DNA from: Sphingosinicellaceae bacterium
Lineage (GTDB): Bacteria; Pseudomonadota; Alphaproteobacteria; Sphingomonadales; Sphingomonadaceae
Reading direction: 5' to 3'
DNA length: 64,000 nucleotides
Assembly: GCA_019285715.1 (NCBI GenBank)
Contig: CP079108.1
Location: forward strand, 744,001-808,000
A program made the position numbers and the translations under genes. Below, in pieces: positions 25,847 to 34,685 of the stretch. The notes under the pieces are model-generated. The model saw nothing but the letters and a program-made list of their open reading frames with translations. It was not told where the DNA came from and ran no database searches. Every line of letters starts with the position of its first letter. The first letter of the stretch is position 1.

Positions 25847-26740
25847 CTAGGCGTCGATCGCTTCGCGGATCAGCCTTCGCGCCCTCGTCGACAGTTCCTG
25901 GTAGGGCAGCGTCGAATCGAGGTCGACGATCCGTGCCCCGTTGAAACGAAGGCGCGGCGTCACCGCGACCTTTGCTATCAGCGAGTTGAGCTTGTGGTCG
26001 GGTTTCCGGCGATAGGCGGTGGCGGCATCGATGTTGAGCCTGATCACGAGGTCGGGGCGGTAGTCGACCATCAGGTCGTACATCCGGCGCTCGCGGCTCG
26101 CGAGCCAGGCGACGAACCAGCCGCCGGCACGCGCGGCGGACAGTCCGGGGCCGTCGTAGAACCCCATCACTTCGGTCTGCGGGTAACGGTCGGTGACGAC
26201 GATCACGCCGCGCCGCCGCAGCGCCAGCACCCTGCGGAAACGGCGACGCCTTGCCAGCGAGAAGCCGAACACGACCAGCGCGGTCACGACACCGGGAATT
26301 TTCTTCCCGGCCGTCCGGGTCTGCGTCGCCTTCTTCGCAAGCTTCGCTTCGATTGCCGGTCCGACCAGTGGCCAGCGCTTGATCCGCTCGCCCATCTCCC
26401 CCGAGCCGAGGCCAAGGTAGCATAACGCGACGGCGTGATCGGTCCCTAGCCAGCCCGTGACGTCACTCGACAAGGTGCTCTTGCCCGCGCCGTCGCAGCC
26501 GACGATCGCGATCAGGGGGGCCAGGTTTTCAACCGCATCGTCGCGAAGGAACTCGTTGATCGACGCAAAGCCAAGGACGAGTGCCGCGATTCCGGAAGAG
26601 CCTTCGAGCAGCAGATGGTCGCTCTGGGTCTTGAACAGCAGCAGGGCCAGTATTGCAAAACCGAGGGCAGCCAGGCCGCCGAGACGCGGATTGAAGCCGG
26701 TGGCTGCGCTCCCTCGGCCAGCTATTGAGTGTCCGATCAT
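25847..26740 (-). CDS. Thymidylate-kinase-like P-loop protein with N-terminal membrane segments
   Basis: A 297-residue protein. Two hydrophobic segments (about 21-36 and 48-60) precede a P-loop kinase domain. The Walker A loop is GCDGAGKST (81-89). The DRYPQTEVMG motif near 183 resembles the DR(Y/F) substrate-binding motif of thymidylate kinases, and DLVIRLNIDAATAYRRKPDH resembles their lid region. It is closely related to the protein at 29250-29957 (same RRRGxxxxxDRYPQ, RRKPDH and FNGARIVDLDSTLP-like blocks). A Shine-Dalgarno AAGGAG lies four bases before the ATG. Housekeeping tmk genes lack the membrane segments, and the flippase nearby points to cell-surface work. The substrate is unknown. 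Confidence 0.75.
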   Translation of the reverse strand: MIGHSIAGRGSAATGFNPRLGGLAALGFAILALLLFKTQSDHLLLEGSSGIAALVLGFASINEFLRDDAVENLAPLIAIVGCDGAGKSTLSSDVTGWLGTDHAVALCYLGLGSGEMGERIKRWPLVGPAIEAKLAKKATQTRTAGKKIPGVVTALVVFGFSLARRRRFRRVLALRRRGVIVVTDRYPQTEVMGFYDGPGLSAARAGGWFVAWLASRERRMYDLMVDYRPDLVIRLNIDAATAYRRKPDHKLNSLIAKVAVTPRLRFNGARIVDLDSTLPYQELSTRARRLIREAIDA

Positions 26741-26813
26741 CGCGCTCCTTCAAGGAAGCCGAGATAGGACGTCGACGCTAAATTGTCACAAATCTGCAAA
26801 GAAAAATGCATAT

Positions 26814-26830
26814 TGCGTCATTATGACGCA
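26814..26830. promoter_or_regulatory. 17-base perfect palindrome between the CHAD-like and kinase-like genes
   Basis: TGCGTCAT-T-ATGACGCA is symmetric over eight bases on each side. It lies in an AT-rich patch 74 bases upstream of the kinase-like start at 26740. No T run follows it on either strand, so an operator is more likely than a terminator. The binding protein is unknown. Confidence 0.5.
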
Positions 26831-26882
26831 TGCGGGTTCAGGACCAGGGGTCTTTGCGGATCGCGTTTTTGGGTTGCCGAGA

Positions 26883-27746
26883 CTAATCGGGACGCGGGTA
26901 ATGCGCCGTCAGGACGTCGAGCCGTCGCCGAATCTCGGCGGGGAAGGCGAACTCCTCGGTGGCATAATCCTGGAGGCCGCTGTGGCGCCGGACGATCAGC
27001 TCATCATGATAGCGACCCATCAAGCCGTTGATGACGCTCAGGTATGCGAAGACATCGTCGTGGTAGGCCGACGGGTAAAGCGTCGCGAGGCCGACGTAGA
27101 GCGAAGCCTGGCGACTGATGATCTTGCGGATGTCGTGGAAGTCGCGACCGGCTGTGTGCGAAAGCGCCAGCCGTGACCGGACAGTCTCCATCTCCCCAAC
27201 GACATAACGCCGAAAATCCGCGACGGTGGTGGGCTGCAGTCCGTCGAATTCATGCTCCAGCGCGGCGTAGGCCGGCCGGGTCAGCAGCAGCCTGACCAAC
27301 AAGGCGCGGTAGCCGATCGCGGCCCGGCGGTTGTTTTTGAAATCATCCTGGAGGTGGCCCATCACCGCGGTGATGAAGTTGAAGCGCCGGGGATAGCGGT
27401 GACGCGCGTCGGCGTTGGCGAAGGCGAAGCGCAGCTGCTTGAATTTCGCCCGCGCGTACTTGAACGCAAGCTGCTCGTCGCGGTCCAGATGCCGCTCCGC
27501 AAACAGATGCGCGATGGTTCGGTCGAAGGCCACACGGTCGACACCCGTCGCCCAGACCTGGTGGCAGATCCGGAAGCACTCGATCAGCTGGTCTTGCGTG
27601 TAGTCGAAGTGAACCACGGGCATCGTGTCGACCGACAGGTCGATATCGTCATTGACGAGCACCCGGTCGAATAGCGCCGCGCACTGCCCGGTCGTGAAGG
27701 GCGGGCGGGTGCGCCACGAGGCCAGTGGTCTTTCGTTCGAACTCAT
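26883..27746 (-). CDS. CHAD-like helical protein of unknown function
   Basis: A 287-residue, charged, all-helical protein. The C-terminal part (HDIRKIISRQASLYVGLATL ... INGLMGRYHDELIVRR) resembles the CHAD fold, with its conserved His and Arg/Lys residues that bind polyphosphate in some proteins; the match is tentative. No signal peptide or membrane helix is seen. The ATG at 27744-27746 (MSSNERPL) is used; a start 50 codons upstream would run through low-complexity sequence into the flippase gene. It lies 34 bases after the flippase gene on the same strand and is probably co-transcribed with it. The role is unknown. Confidence 0.55.
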   Translation of the reverse strand: MSSNERPLASWRTRPPFTTGQCAALFDRVLVNDDIDLSVDTMPVVHFDYTQDQLIECFRICHQVWATGVDRVAFDRTIAHLFAERHLDRDEQLAFKYARAKFKQLRFAFANADARHRYPRRFNFITAVMGHLQDDFKNNRRAAIGYRALLVRLLLTRPAYAALEHEFDGLQPTTVADFRRYVVGEMETVRSRLALSHTAGRDFHDIRKIISRQASLYVGLATLYPSAYHDDVFAYLSVINGLMGRYHDELIVRRHSGLQDYATEEFAFPAEIRRRLDVLTAHYPRPD

Positions 27747-27780
27747 CAAGCAGCTCTCGTTGTGTCGGGTGGCCGTTCGA

Positions 27781-29160
27781 TCAGGCGGCTGGCGAGGGGA
27801 CGGCTCTCCCGACCGGCCAACCGTAGTTTTCGCGGCTCCGGTAGCTGGTGAGGACCGGTAGAAGCCGGAAAACCGCCAACGCGACTGTACCGACAATGAA
27901 GGCCGCCCCGGCTCCCGGCAGGCCGTAGCGATAGCTCAGCACCGACAGTGTCGCGAGATACAGGGCCGTCCCGGCCGCCTGCGCGACCAGCGCGGCCCGC
28001 TGGCGGCCGACCATGTAGAGCAGGGACTCCAGCGGGAAGCTCGCCATCGCGACGACCAGTGCGACGACCATCGCGCTGAGCAAGCCGTAGGCAGGAAGAT
28101 AGCGGCTGCCGAACGCGAAGGCGATTACGGGCTTGCCGCCGAGGACCACGACCGCGACGACGGCGACGCCGACCAGGCCGGCGAACATTCCGGTTCGCAG
28201 CGCCAGCTGCCAGGGTTGCTTGGTCGCCGGATCGAGACGCATGATCTCGGGATAAAAGCCCTTGGTCAGCAGGTTGGCCGGCTTGCCCGCGGTGTCGATC
28301 AGGGTGTTGGCGATCTTGTACAGACCCGCCGCGACCGGTCCGAGGATGCCCGCGACGACAAGATTGCTGAGCTGACCCCACGATGCATCGAGCGAGATCG
28401 CGATGTTCGTCGTCCAGGCGAAGCTCCAGGAATCGGGCAGGCGACGCGCGGTGCGACGCAGCCCCGGACGCAGTGCGCCGAGCATGTCGCGGCGGCGCAA
28501 TTCGCGGACCGCCATCCACCACAAGGTCAAATCGCCGGCGAGATCGGCGATGTACCAGGCGGCGACGAAGCCGACGAAACCCGTGCCTGCCAAGTATGCC
28601 GAGCCAGCGCCGACAGCGCGCAGGATCGGGGTCGCGAGTTGCTGCGCGGCGAGCAGGTCGAAGCGGTCGAGCAGGCGCAGGACCCCGGTCGGGGTCGCCG
28701 CCGACATCGTCGGTACCAGCGTGCAGTAGAAGAAGGCGATGCCGAAATAGGCGGCCGGGATCTGGAAGATGCTGGCGAGGAACGGCAACGCCGCCATCGC
28801 CAGCACCATGCCGACCAGGCCGCTGACGATGTCGAGGCCGAAGGCGAAGCGGATGGCGTCCTCGGCCCGCGCCGTGTCGCCCTGACGCATCGCCGGTGCC
28901 CCGTATCGCAGGATCAGCTGCCAGCTTTGGAACTTGACCAGCGAACCGGTGCCGGTGGCATAGGTGTGGACGATCATCAACACGCCGAACAGCTCCGGCC
29001 CGAGCCCGCGTCCGGCGCTGGCGAGCGCAATCAGCCCCAGCCCCGCGCCGATCAGCTTGGTCGACCCGAGATAGCCGGCGTTGCGCAGAACGGCGCGGAA
29101 GACCCCGTCTGCGAACCACTTCCTCATGAGCGTGACTGTCGTGCCATTGCCGGACGCCAT
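27781..29160 (-). CDS. Wzx-like polysaccharide flippase (oligosaccharide transporter)
   Basis: A 459-residue membrane protein with about 12-14 hydrophobic helices, of the MOP superfamily. The start (FRAVLRNAGYLGSTKLIGAGLGLIAL), AGRGLGPELFGVLMIV, NLVVAGILGPVAAGLYKIAN and LLTKGFYPEIMRLDP are typical of lipid-linked oligosaccharide flippases. An in-frame ATG at 29127 (MRKWFADGVF) matches the usual family start better than the one at 29160; no clear Shine-Dalgarno decides. It is divergent from the second kinase-like gene, 89 bases away. No glycosyltransferase gene lies beside it, which is unusual for a flippase. Confidence 0.85.
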   Translation of the reverse strand: MASGNGTTVTLMRKWFADGVFRAVLRNAGYLGSTKLIGAGLGLIALASAGRGLGPELFGVLMIVHTYATGTGSLVKFQSWQLILRYGAPAMRQGDTARAEDAIRFAFGLDIVSGLVGMVLAMAALPFLASIFQIPAAYFGIAFFYCTLVPTMSAATPTGVLRLLDRFDLLAAQQLATPILRAVGAGSAYLAGTGFVGFVAAWYIADLAGDLTLWWMAVRELRRRDMLGALRPGLRRTARRLPDSWSFAWTTNIAISLDASWGQLSNLVVAGILGPVAAGLYKIANTLIDTAGKPANLLTKGFYPEIMRLDPATKQPWQLALRTGMFAGLVGVAVVAVVVLGGKPVIAFAFGSRYLPAYGLLSAMVVALVVAMASFPLESLLYMVGRQRAALVAQAAGTALYLATLSVLSYRYGLPGAGAAFIVGTVALAVFRLLPVLTSYRSRENYGWPVGRAVPSPAA

Positions 29161-29249
29161 AGCCCGGTTTCGGTCGCCCGGTCATCAGGGCGTGATGCGC
29201 CGGCAGTTCGGTTGTGCGATCCGCAGCGGGCCATTAAAGCCCGGCGGTA

Positions 29250-29957
29250 ATGCGCGACCCCGACCTTGCCCCGCTGATCGCCGTCGTGGGGTCCGACGGC
29301 TCGGGCAAGTCGACCGTCTGCGCCGCGCTGGTGGAGTGGCTGGGCGAGCAGCGGCCAGCGGAGATCCGGCACCTCGGGAAGCAATCTGGCAACCTCGGCC
29401 GTGCCATCGCGCGCGTGCCGCTGATCGGCAAGGGTGCCGACGACCGCATCGTCGCCAAGGCGAGCAAGGCGCGTGACGACGACGGTCCGGGCGGAGTCAC
29501 CGCGATCGTCATCTACCTGCTGTCGATGCGCCGGGTGCGCCGGTTCCGCCGGATGCTGGCCGTTCGTCGTCGCGGCATCGCGATCATCGCCGACCGCTAT
29601 CCGCAGATCGGCGTGCCCGGTCCGATGGACGGCCTCGGCCTGTATGCGCCCAGCCCGAAGAGCGGCATCGCGCGCTGGCTCGGCCGTCGCGAGCGTGTCC
29701 ATTACCAGTGGATGGAGAAAACCGTCCCGGACCTCGTCATCCGTCTCAATGTCGATCTCGCCACCGCGTCGGCGCGCAAACCGGACCACCGCTACTCGTC
29801 GCTTAAGGCCAAGATCGAGGCGGTCCCACTTCTGTCCTTCAATGGCGCGCCGATCGTCGATATCGATGCGACGCTGCCCTTGAGCGAGGTCCTCGCCCAA
29901 GCCAAGGCGGCGGTGGCCGCGACGCTCGAACGGATCGCCGCGGAGCGCTCAGCTTAG
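29250..29957 (+). CDS. Thymidylate-kinase-like P-loop protein, soluble paralog
   Basis: A 235-residue P-loop kinase-like protein. Walker A is GSDGSGKST (14-22). ADRYPQIGVPGPMDGLGLY near 112 and DLVIRLNVDLATASARKPDH near 165 mirror the blocks of the membrane-anchored paralog at 25847-26740; the hydrophobic N-terminus of that protein is absent. It is transcribed divergently from the flippase gene and converges with the formate dehydrogenase operon. In other bacteria similar proteins occur near surface-polysaccharide genes; whether they phosphorylate a nucleotide, a sugar or a lipid is not settled by sequence. Confidence 0.75.
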   Translation: MRDPDLAPLIAVVGSDGSGKSTVCAALVEWLGEQRPAEIRHLGKQSGNLGRAIARVPLIGKGADDRIVAKASKARDDDGPGGVTAIVIYLLSMRRVRRFRRMLAVRRRGIAIIADRYPQIGVPGPMDGLGLYAPSPKSGIARWLGRRERVHYQWMEKTVPDLVIRLNVDLATASARKPDHRYSSLKAKIEAVPLLSFNGAPIVDIDATLPLSEVLAQAKAAVAATLERIAAERSA

Positions 29958-30012
29958 TTCAGCGCTCGCGCGCTATCGTTGGCACCCCAAGCCGAAGAGC
30001 CGTGTCGCAGGC

Positions 30013-30309
30013 TTAGCCCGCATCTCCCTCGGTATTGCCGTCGGCGTCGGCTCCGAACTCGGTGGCGCGGGTCTGTGACACTGGTTCCCGCCCGTCGGCT
30101 AGCCTGGCCACGGCGATCGCCGCGGCCGGGGACAGGCCGTCGCCGCCACCTGCGGCATGGTCGAGGATCTGCGCTTTCATGCGCGGGTCCCAGAAGTGCC
30201 ACAGGTGATCGTAGGTCGCCGCCGGGGCGTTGCCCGGTTGCTGGTGGTCGAACTCGGCAGCGATCTGGTTCGCCATGCGGACCAGACGGTCGATCGTGGT
30301 GGCGCTCAT
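30013..30309 (-). CDS. fdsD: NAD-dependent formate dehydrogenase, delta subunit
   Basis: A 98-residue FdsD-type protein: RLVRMANQIAAEFDHQQPGN followed by TYDHLWHFWDPRMKAQIL is the family hallmark. FdsD is a small accessory subunit of the soluble, molybdenum-containing formate dehydrogenase. Its ATG overlaps the fdsA stop by four bases. In many genomes fdsC, a sulfurtransferase-type maturation gene, separates fdsA and fdsD; here it is missing. The C-terminus is acidic (GADADGNTEGDAG). Confidence 0.9.
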   Translation of the reverse strand: MSATTIDRLVRMANQIAAEFDHQQPGNAPAATYDHLWHFWDPRMKAQILDHAAGGGDGLSPAAAIAVARLADGREPVSQTRATEFGADADGNTEGDAG

Positions 30310-33158
30310 TCGGCGGGCACGAGCGGCTCGGCGATGCGCTTGGACAACCGGCTCCGCTCCTCATAACCGACCTGCCAGTCGGTCGGTCCATTCGAGCGCC
30401 CGACCTGCACCGCCGTGACCTTGTACTCGGGACAGTTGGTCGCCCAGTCGCTGTTGTCGGTGGTCACGACGTTGGCCTGCGTCGTCGGGTGGTGGAAGGT
30501 CGTATAAACGACGCCCGGCGCAACCCGGTCGGTGAGGTCGGCGCGCAGCGTCGTGTCACCGGCGCGGCTCGCGACCTTGACCCAGTCGCCCGCCGCGATG
30601 CCGCGCTGCTCGGCGTCGTGCGGGTGGATCTCCAGCATGTCCTCTTCGTGCCAGCGGCTGTTCTCGGTGCGCCGCGTCTGCGCGCCGACATTGTACTGGC
30701 TAAGGATGCGGCCGGTGGTCAGCAGCAGCGGGAAGCGCGGCCCGGTACGCTCCTCGGTAGCAACGTATTCGGTGCGGACGAATTTGCCCTTGCCGCGCAC
30801 GAAGCCGTCGAGGTGCATGACCGGGGTGCCCTCGGGCGCGGCGGCGTTGCACGGCCACTGCACCGAGTTGAGCTTGTCGAGCAGATCGTACGACACGCCC
30901 GCGAAGGTCGGCGTCACGGCCGCGACCTCGTCCATGATCTCCGACGGATGCGCGTAGTTCATCGGGAAGCCGAGTGCCTGCGACAGCTTCTGGGTGATCT
31001 CCCAGTCCTCGAAGCCGTTGCGCGGTTGCATGACCTTGCGGACCCGCTGGATGCGGCGCTCGGCGTTGGTGAAGGTGCCGTTCTTCTCGAGGAAGGTCGA
31101 CCCGGGCAGGAAGACATGGGCGTAATTCGCGGTCTCGTTGAGGAACAGGTCCTGCACGACGACGCACTCCATCGCCGCGAGGCCGGCCGAGACGTGGCGG
31201 GTGTCGGGGTCGGACTGAAGGATGTCCTCGCCCTGGATGTACAGGCCCTTGAACGTGCCATCGACCGCGGCATCGAGCATGTTGGGGATGCGCAGGCCCG
31301 GCTCACCATCGAGCTCTACGCCCCACAATTCGAGGAACATCGCCCGCGCGCCGTCGTCGGAGACGTGGCGATAGCCCGACAATTCGTGCGGGAAACTGCC
31401 CATGTCGCAGGCGCCCTGGACGTTGTTCTGGCCCCGCAGCGGGTTCACCCCGACGCCGTCGCGACCGATGTTGCCGGTGACCATCGCAAGGTTGGCGATC
31501 GCCATGACGGTGGTCGAGCCCTGGCTGTGCTCGGTGACGCCGAGCCCGTAGTAGATCGCGCCGTTGCCGCCGGTCGCATACAGCCGCGCTGCGGCACGCA
31601 CGTCGGCGGCAGGCACGCCGGTCATCGGCTCGGTCGCTTCGGGTGCATGGCGCGGATCGGCGACGAACTCGGCCCAGTCGGCATATTCGGACCAGTCGCA
31701 ACGCTCGCGGATGAACGCCTCGTCGGCCAGCGCCTCGGTGACGATGACGTGCGCCATCGCGGTCAGCACGGCGACGTTGGTGCCGGGGCGCAGCGCCAGG
31801 TGATGCTCGGCCGCGATGTGTGCGGAGCGGACGATGTCGGTGCGGCGCGGGTCGATGACGATCAGCTTGGCGCCCTGCCGCAGCCGCTGCTTCAGCCGCG
31901 AGGCGAACACCGGATGCCCGTCGGTAGGGTTCGCGCCGATGATGACGACCACGTCCGTCGACTCGACGCTGTCGAAGTCCTGCGTACCTGCGGACGTGCC
32001 GAAGGTCGTCTTGAGGCCGTAGCCGGTCGGCGAGTGGCAGACCCGGGCGCAGGTATCGACGTTGTTGTTGCCGAACGCCGCGCGGATCAGTTTCTGCACG
32101 AGGAAGGTCTCCTCGTTGGTGCAGCGCGACGAGGTGATGCCACCCACCGAACGCATGCCGTACTTGGCCTGGATGCGCTTGAACTCGGACGCGGTGTGGG
32201 CGATCGCCTCGTCCCAGGTCACTTCCTGCCACGGCTCATCGATGCTGGATCGGATCATCGGATTGAGGATGCGCTCGCGGTGGTTGGCGTAGCCCCAGGC
32301 GAACCGCCCCTTGACGCAGCTGTGGCCGTGGTTCGCCTTGCCCTGCTTATGGGGCACCATGCGGACCAGTTCCTCGCCGCGCATCTCGGCGCGGAAGGTG
32401 CAGCCGACGCCGCAATAGGCGCAGGTGGTGATGACCGAGCGATCGGGGGTACCGACCTCGATGACCTTTTTCTCGGTCAGCGTCGCGGTCGGGCAGGCGG
32501 CGACGCAGGCCCCGCACGACACGCACTCGCTGCCGAAGAATGGCTCCTCCTGCGATGCCGAGACGCGGCTGCCGAAGCCGCGCCCGGCGATGGTCAGCGC
32601 GAAGGTGCCCTGGACCTCGTCGCAGGCGCGGACGCAGCGCGAGCAGGCGATGCACTTCGAGGTGTCGAAGGTGAAATACGGGTTGGACTCGTCCTTCGCC
32701 AAGGCGAGGTGGTTCTCGCCGGTATAGCCGTAGCGGACATCGCGCAGGCCCACCGCGCCGGCCATGTCCTGCAGTTCGCAGTCGCCGTTCGCCGGGCAGG
32801 TCAGGCAGTCGAGCGGGTGGTCGGAGATGTAAAGCTCCATGACACCCTTGCGCAGCTTCTTGAGCTGCGGGGTCTGGGTGGTGACTTTCATGCCCATGGC
32901 GACCGGCGTCGTGCACGAGGCGGGCGTGCCGGCGCGGCCGTCGATCTGGACCAGGCACAGGCGGCACGATCCGAACGCTCCGAGCACGTCGGTCGCGCAC
33001 AGCCGCGGGATCGTCGTGCCGAGCGTCGCCGCGGCGCGCATAACCGACGTGCCCGCGGGCACGGTCACGTCCTGCCCGTCGATGGTCAGCGTCACGTCGG
33101 CGGCGATGCCGAGCGGCGGGGCAGGGGTTCCGAGGTCGATTTCGCGGGCGAAGCTCAT
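30306..33158 (-). CDS. fdsA: NAD-dependent formate dehydrogenase, molybdopterin alpha subunit
   Basis: A 950-residue catalytic subunit that oxidises formate to CO2. In order: an N-terminal [2Fe-2S] domain (Cys54, Cys65, Cys68, Cys82), the HPLDCLTCPANGDCELQ cluster motif, two [4Fe-4S] ferredoxin motifs (CIACSRCVRAC and CVSCGACVAACP), a CAYCGVGC cluster, and the bis-MGD molybdopterin domain. The likely molybdenum ligand is the Cys of RVCHSPTGYG. Length and order match FdsA of the soluble complex. GGAG lies eight bases before the ATG, and the gene starts six bases after the fdsB stop. The protein acts in the cytoplasm with FdsB and FdsG to reduce NAD+. Confidence 0.95.
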   Translation of the reverse strand: MSFAREIDLGTPAPPLGIAADVTLTIDGQDVTVPAGTSVMRAAATLGTTIPRLCATDVLGAFGSCRLCLVQIDGRAGTPASCTTPVAMGMKVTTQTPQLKKLRKGVMELYISDHPLDCLTCPANGDCELQDMAGAVGLRDVRYGYTGENHLALAKDESNPYFTFDTSKCIACSRCVRACDEVQGTFALTIAGRGFGSRVSASQEEPFFGSECVSCGACVAACPTATLTEKKVIEVGTPDRSVITTCAYCGVGCTFRAEMRGEELVRMVPHKQGKANHGHSCVKGRFAWGYANHRERILNPMIRSSIDEPWQEVTWDEAIAHTASEFKRIQAKYGMRSVGGITSSRCTNEETFLVQKLIRAAFGNNNVDTCARVCHSPTGYGLKTTFGTSAGTQDFDSVESTDVVVIIGANPTDGHPVFASRLKQRLRQGAKLIVIDPRRTDIVRSAHIAAEHHLALRPGTNVAVLTAMAHVIVTEALADEAFIRERCDWSEYADWAEFVADPRHAPEATEPMTGVPAADVRAAARLYATGGNGAIYYGLGVTEHSQGSTTVMAIANLAMVTGNIGRDGVGVNPLRGQNNVQGACDMGSFPHELSGYRHVSDDGARAMFLELWGVELDGEPGLRIPNMLDAAVDGTFKGLYIQGEDILQSDPDTRHVSAGLAAMECVVVQDLFLNETANYAHVFLPGSTFLEKNGTFTNAERRIQRVRKVMQPRNGFEDWEITQKLSQALGFPMNYAHPSEIMDEVAAVTPTFAGVSYDLLDKLNSVQWPCNAAAPEGTPVMHLDGFVRGKGKFVRTEYVATEERTGPRFPLLLTTGRILSQYNVGAQTRRTENSRWHEEDMLEIHPHDAEQRGIAAGDWVKVASRAGDTTLRADLTDRVAPGVVYTTFHHPTTQANVVTTDNSDWATNCPEYKVTAVQVGRSNGPTDWQVGYEERSRLSKRIAEPLVPAE

Positions 33159-33164
33159 GGTCGC

Positions 33165-34685
33165 TTACTCCGCCGCCAGCGCGAGGGCGCGGCGGTTGAA
33201 ATGCTCGGGGAAATGGGTGATCGCGCTCATCACCGGGTAGGGCGTGAAGCCCCCCAGCGCGCACAACGACCCGAACTTCATCGTCTCGGCGAGGTCGGCG
33301 ATCAGCTCGAGGTTGGCCTCCGGCCGGTCGCCGGCGATGATCTTGTCCATCGTCTCGACACCGCGGGTCGCGCCGATCCGGCACGGCGTGCACTTGCCGC
33401 AGCTTTCGGCGGCGCAGAACTCGAAGGCGAAGCGCGCCATCCCGGCCATGTCGACGGTGTCGTCGAACACCGTGATGCCGCCGTGGCCGATGAGGCCGCC
33501 GGCCTTGGTGAAAGCCTCGTAGTCGAAGGGTGTGTCGAAGAGTTTTGGTGGGAAGTATGCGCCTAGAGGGCCGCCGACCTGAACTGCATAGACTGGGCGA
33601 CCGCTGGCGGTGCCGCCGCCGATGTCGTTGACCAGCTCGCCGAGCGTGATGCCGAACGGCGTCTCGTACAGGCCAGGATGGCGGCAATTGCCCGCCAGCT
33701 GGACCGGCATCGTGCCACGCGAACGGCCGAGGCCGACCGCTGCATAGACCTCGGGACCGTCGGCGAAGATGTGCGGCACGGCGGTCAGGCTCAGGACGTT
33801 ATTGATCACGGTGGGCATGCCGAACAGGCCCTTATGCGCTGGCAGCGGTGGCTTGGCGCGGACCTGCCCGCGCTTGCCCTCGATCGATTCGAGCAGCGCG
33901 GTCTCCTCACCGCAGACATAGGCGCCGGCACCGACGCGGACCTCCATGTCGAACTCGCTGCCGAGCCAGCCGCGCCGGCGGGCGCCTTCGATCGCGATCT
34001 CCATCGCCCGGATGGCGTGCGGATACTCGGAGCGGATGTAGACGTAGCCATAGTCCGCGCCGACGCAGAGAGCGGCGATGATCATGCCCTCGACCAATTC
34101 GAACGGATCGCCCTCCATGATCATGCGATCGGCGAAGGTGCCGCTGTCGCCTTCGTCGGCGTTGCAGACGATGTACTTGCGCGGTGAGTCGGCCAGCGCG
34201 ACCGTGTCCCACTTGATCCCGGTCGGGAAGCCCGCGCCGCCGCGACCGCGCAGGCCCGACGCCTTGACCAAGTCGATGCGCTGGGTCGGCTCGAGTGCGC
34301 GGGCACGCTCCAGCCCGAAGCCGCCGCCGTGGGCGATGTAATCGTCCATGCTCGCCGGATCGACGATGCCGCAGCGCGCGAAGGTCATCCGCTGCTGCGA
34401 GGCGATGAACGGGTGCTGCTCGGGGCGACCGATGCGGAGGGGGTGCTCGCCACCTTCGAACAAGCCCGCAGCGACAAGACCCGCGACATCGCCTGCGCTG
34501 ACCGGGCCGTAGCCGATGCGCCCCTCGGAAGTTGTGACTTCGACTAGCGGCTCGAGCCAGTGCATGCCGCGCGAGCCGTTGCGGATGATGGTCAGCTCGA
34601 TGCCGGTCGCGAGCAAGGCGGCGACGACCTCGTCGGCTCCGCAGGCCACCGCGACGGCATCGCCTGGGACATAGACCGTGATCAT
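33165..34685 (-). CDS. fdsB: NAD-dependent formate dehydrogenase, flavin/NAD-binding beta subunit (NuoF-like)
   Basis: A 506-residue subunit. It begins with a thioredoxin-like [2Fe-2S]-type domain remnant (VYVPGDAVAVACGADEV). The NuoF core follows: GLRGRGGAGFPTGIKW near 180 (NADH), YIVCNADEGDSGTFADR (FMN) and the [4Fe-4S] motif ESCGKCTPCRIG near 431. It passes electrons from the iron-sulfur chain of FdsA to NAD+. The ATG at 34683-34685 overlaps the fdsG stop (ATGA); the frame stays open 76 codons further upstream, but only as the antisense-like shadow of fdsG. Confidence 0.95.
   Translation of the reverse strand: MITVYVPGDAVAVACGADEVVAALLATGIELTIIRNGSRGMHWLEPLVEVTTSEGRIGYGPVSAGDVAGLVAAGLFEGGEHPLRIGRPEQHPFIASQQRMTFARCGIVDPASMDDYIAHGGGFGLERARALEPTQRIDLVKASGLRGRGGAGFPTGIKWDTVALADSPRKYIVCNADEGDSGTFADRMIMEGDPFELVEGMIIAALCVGADYGYVYIRSEYPHAIRAMEIAIEGARRRGWLGSEFDMEVRVGAGAYVCGEETALLESIEGKRGQVRAKPPLPAHKGLFGMPTVINNVLSLTAVPHIFADGPEVYAAVGLGRSRGTMPVQLAGNCRHPGLYETPFGITLGELVNDIGGGTASGRPVYAVQVGGPLGAYFPPKLFDTPFDYEAFTKAGGLIGHGGITVFDDTVDMAGMARFAFEFCAAESCGKCTPCRIGATRGVETMDKIIAGDRPEANLELIADLAETMKFGSLCALGGFTPYPVMSAITHFPEHFNRRALALAAE

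Noticed and set aside
29979-33566. A plus-strand open frame of 1195 codons antisense to the formate dehydrogenase genes
   Set aside because: It mirrors fdsA/fdsB codons, its translation is Arg/Ala/Val/Gly-rich without motifs, and such frames are common opposite GC-rich genes.
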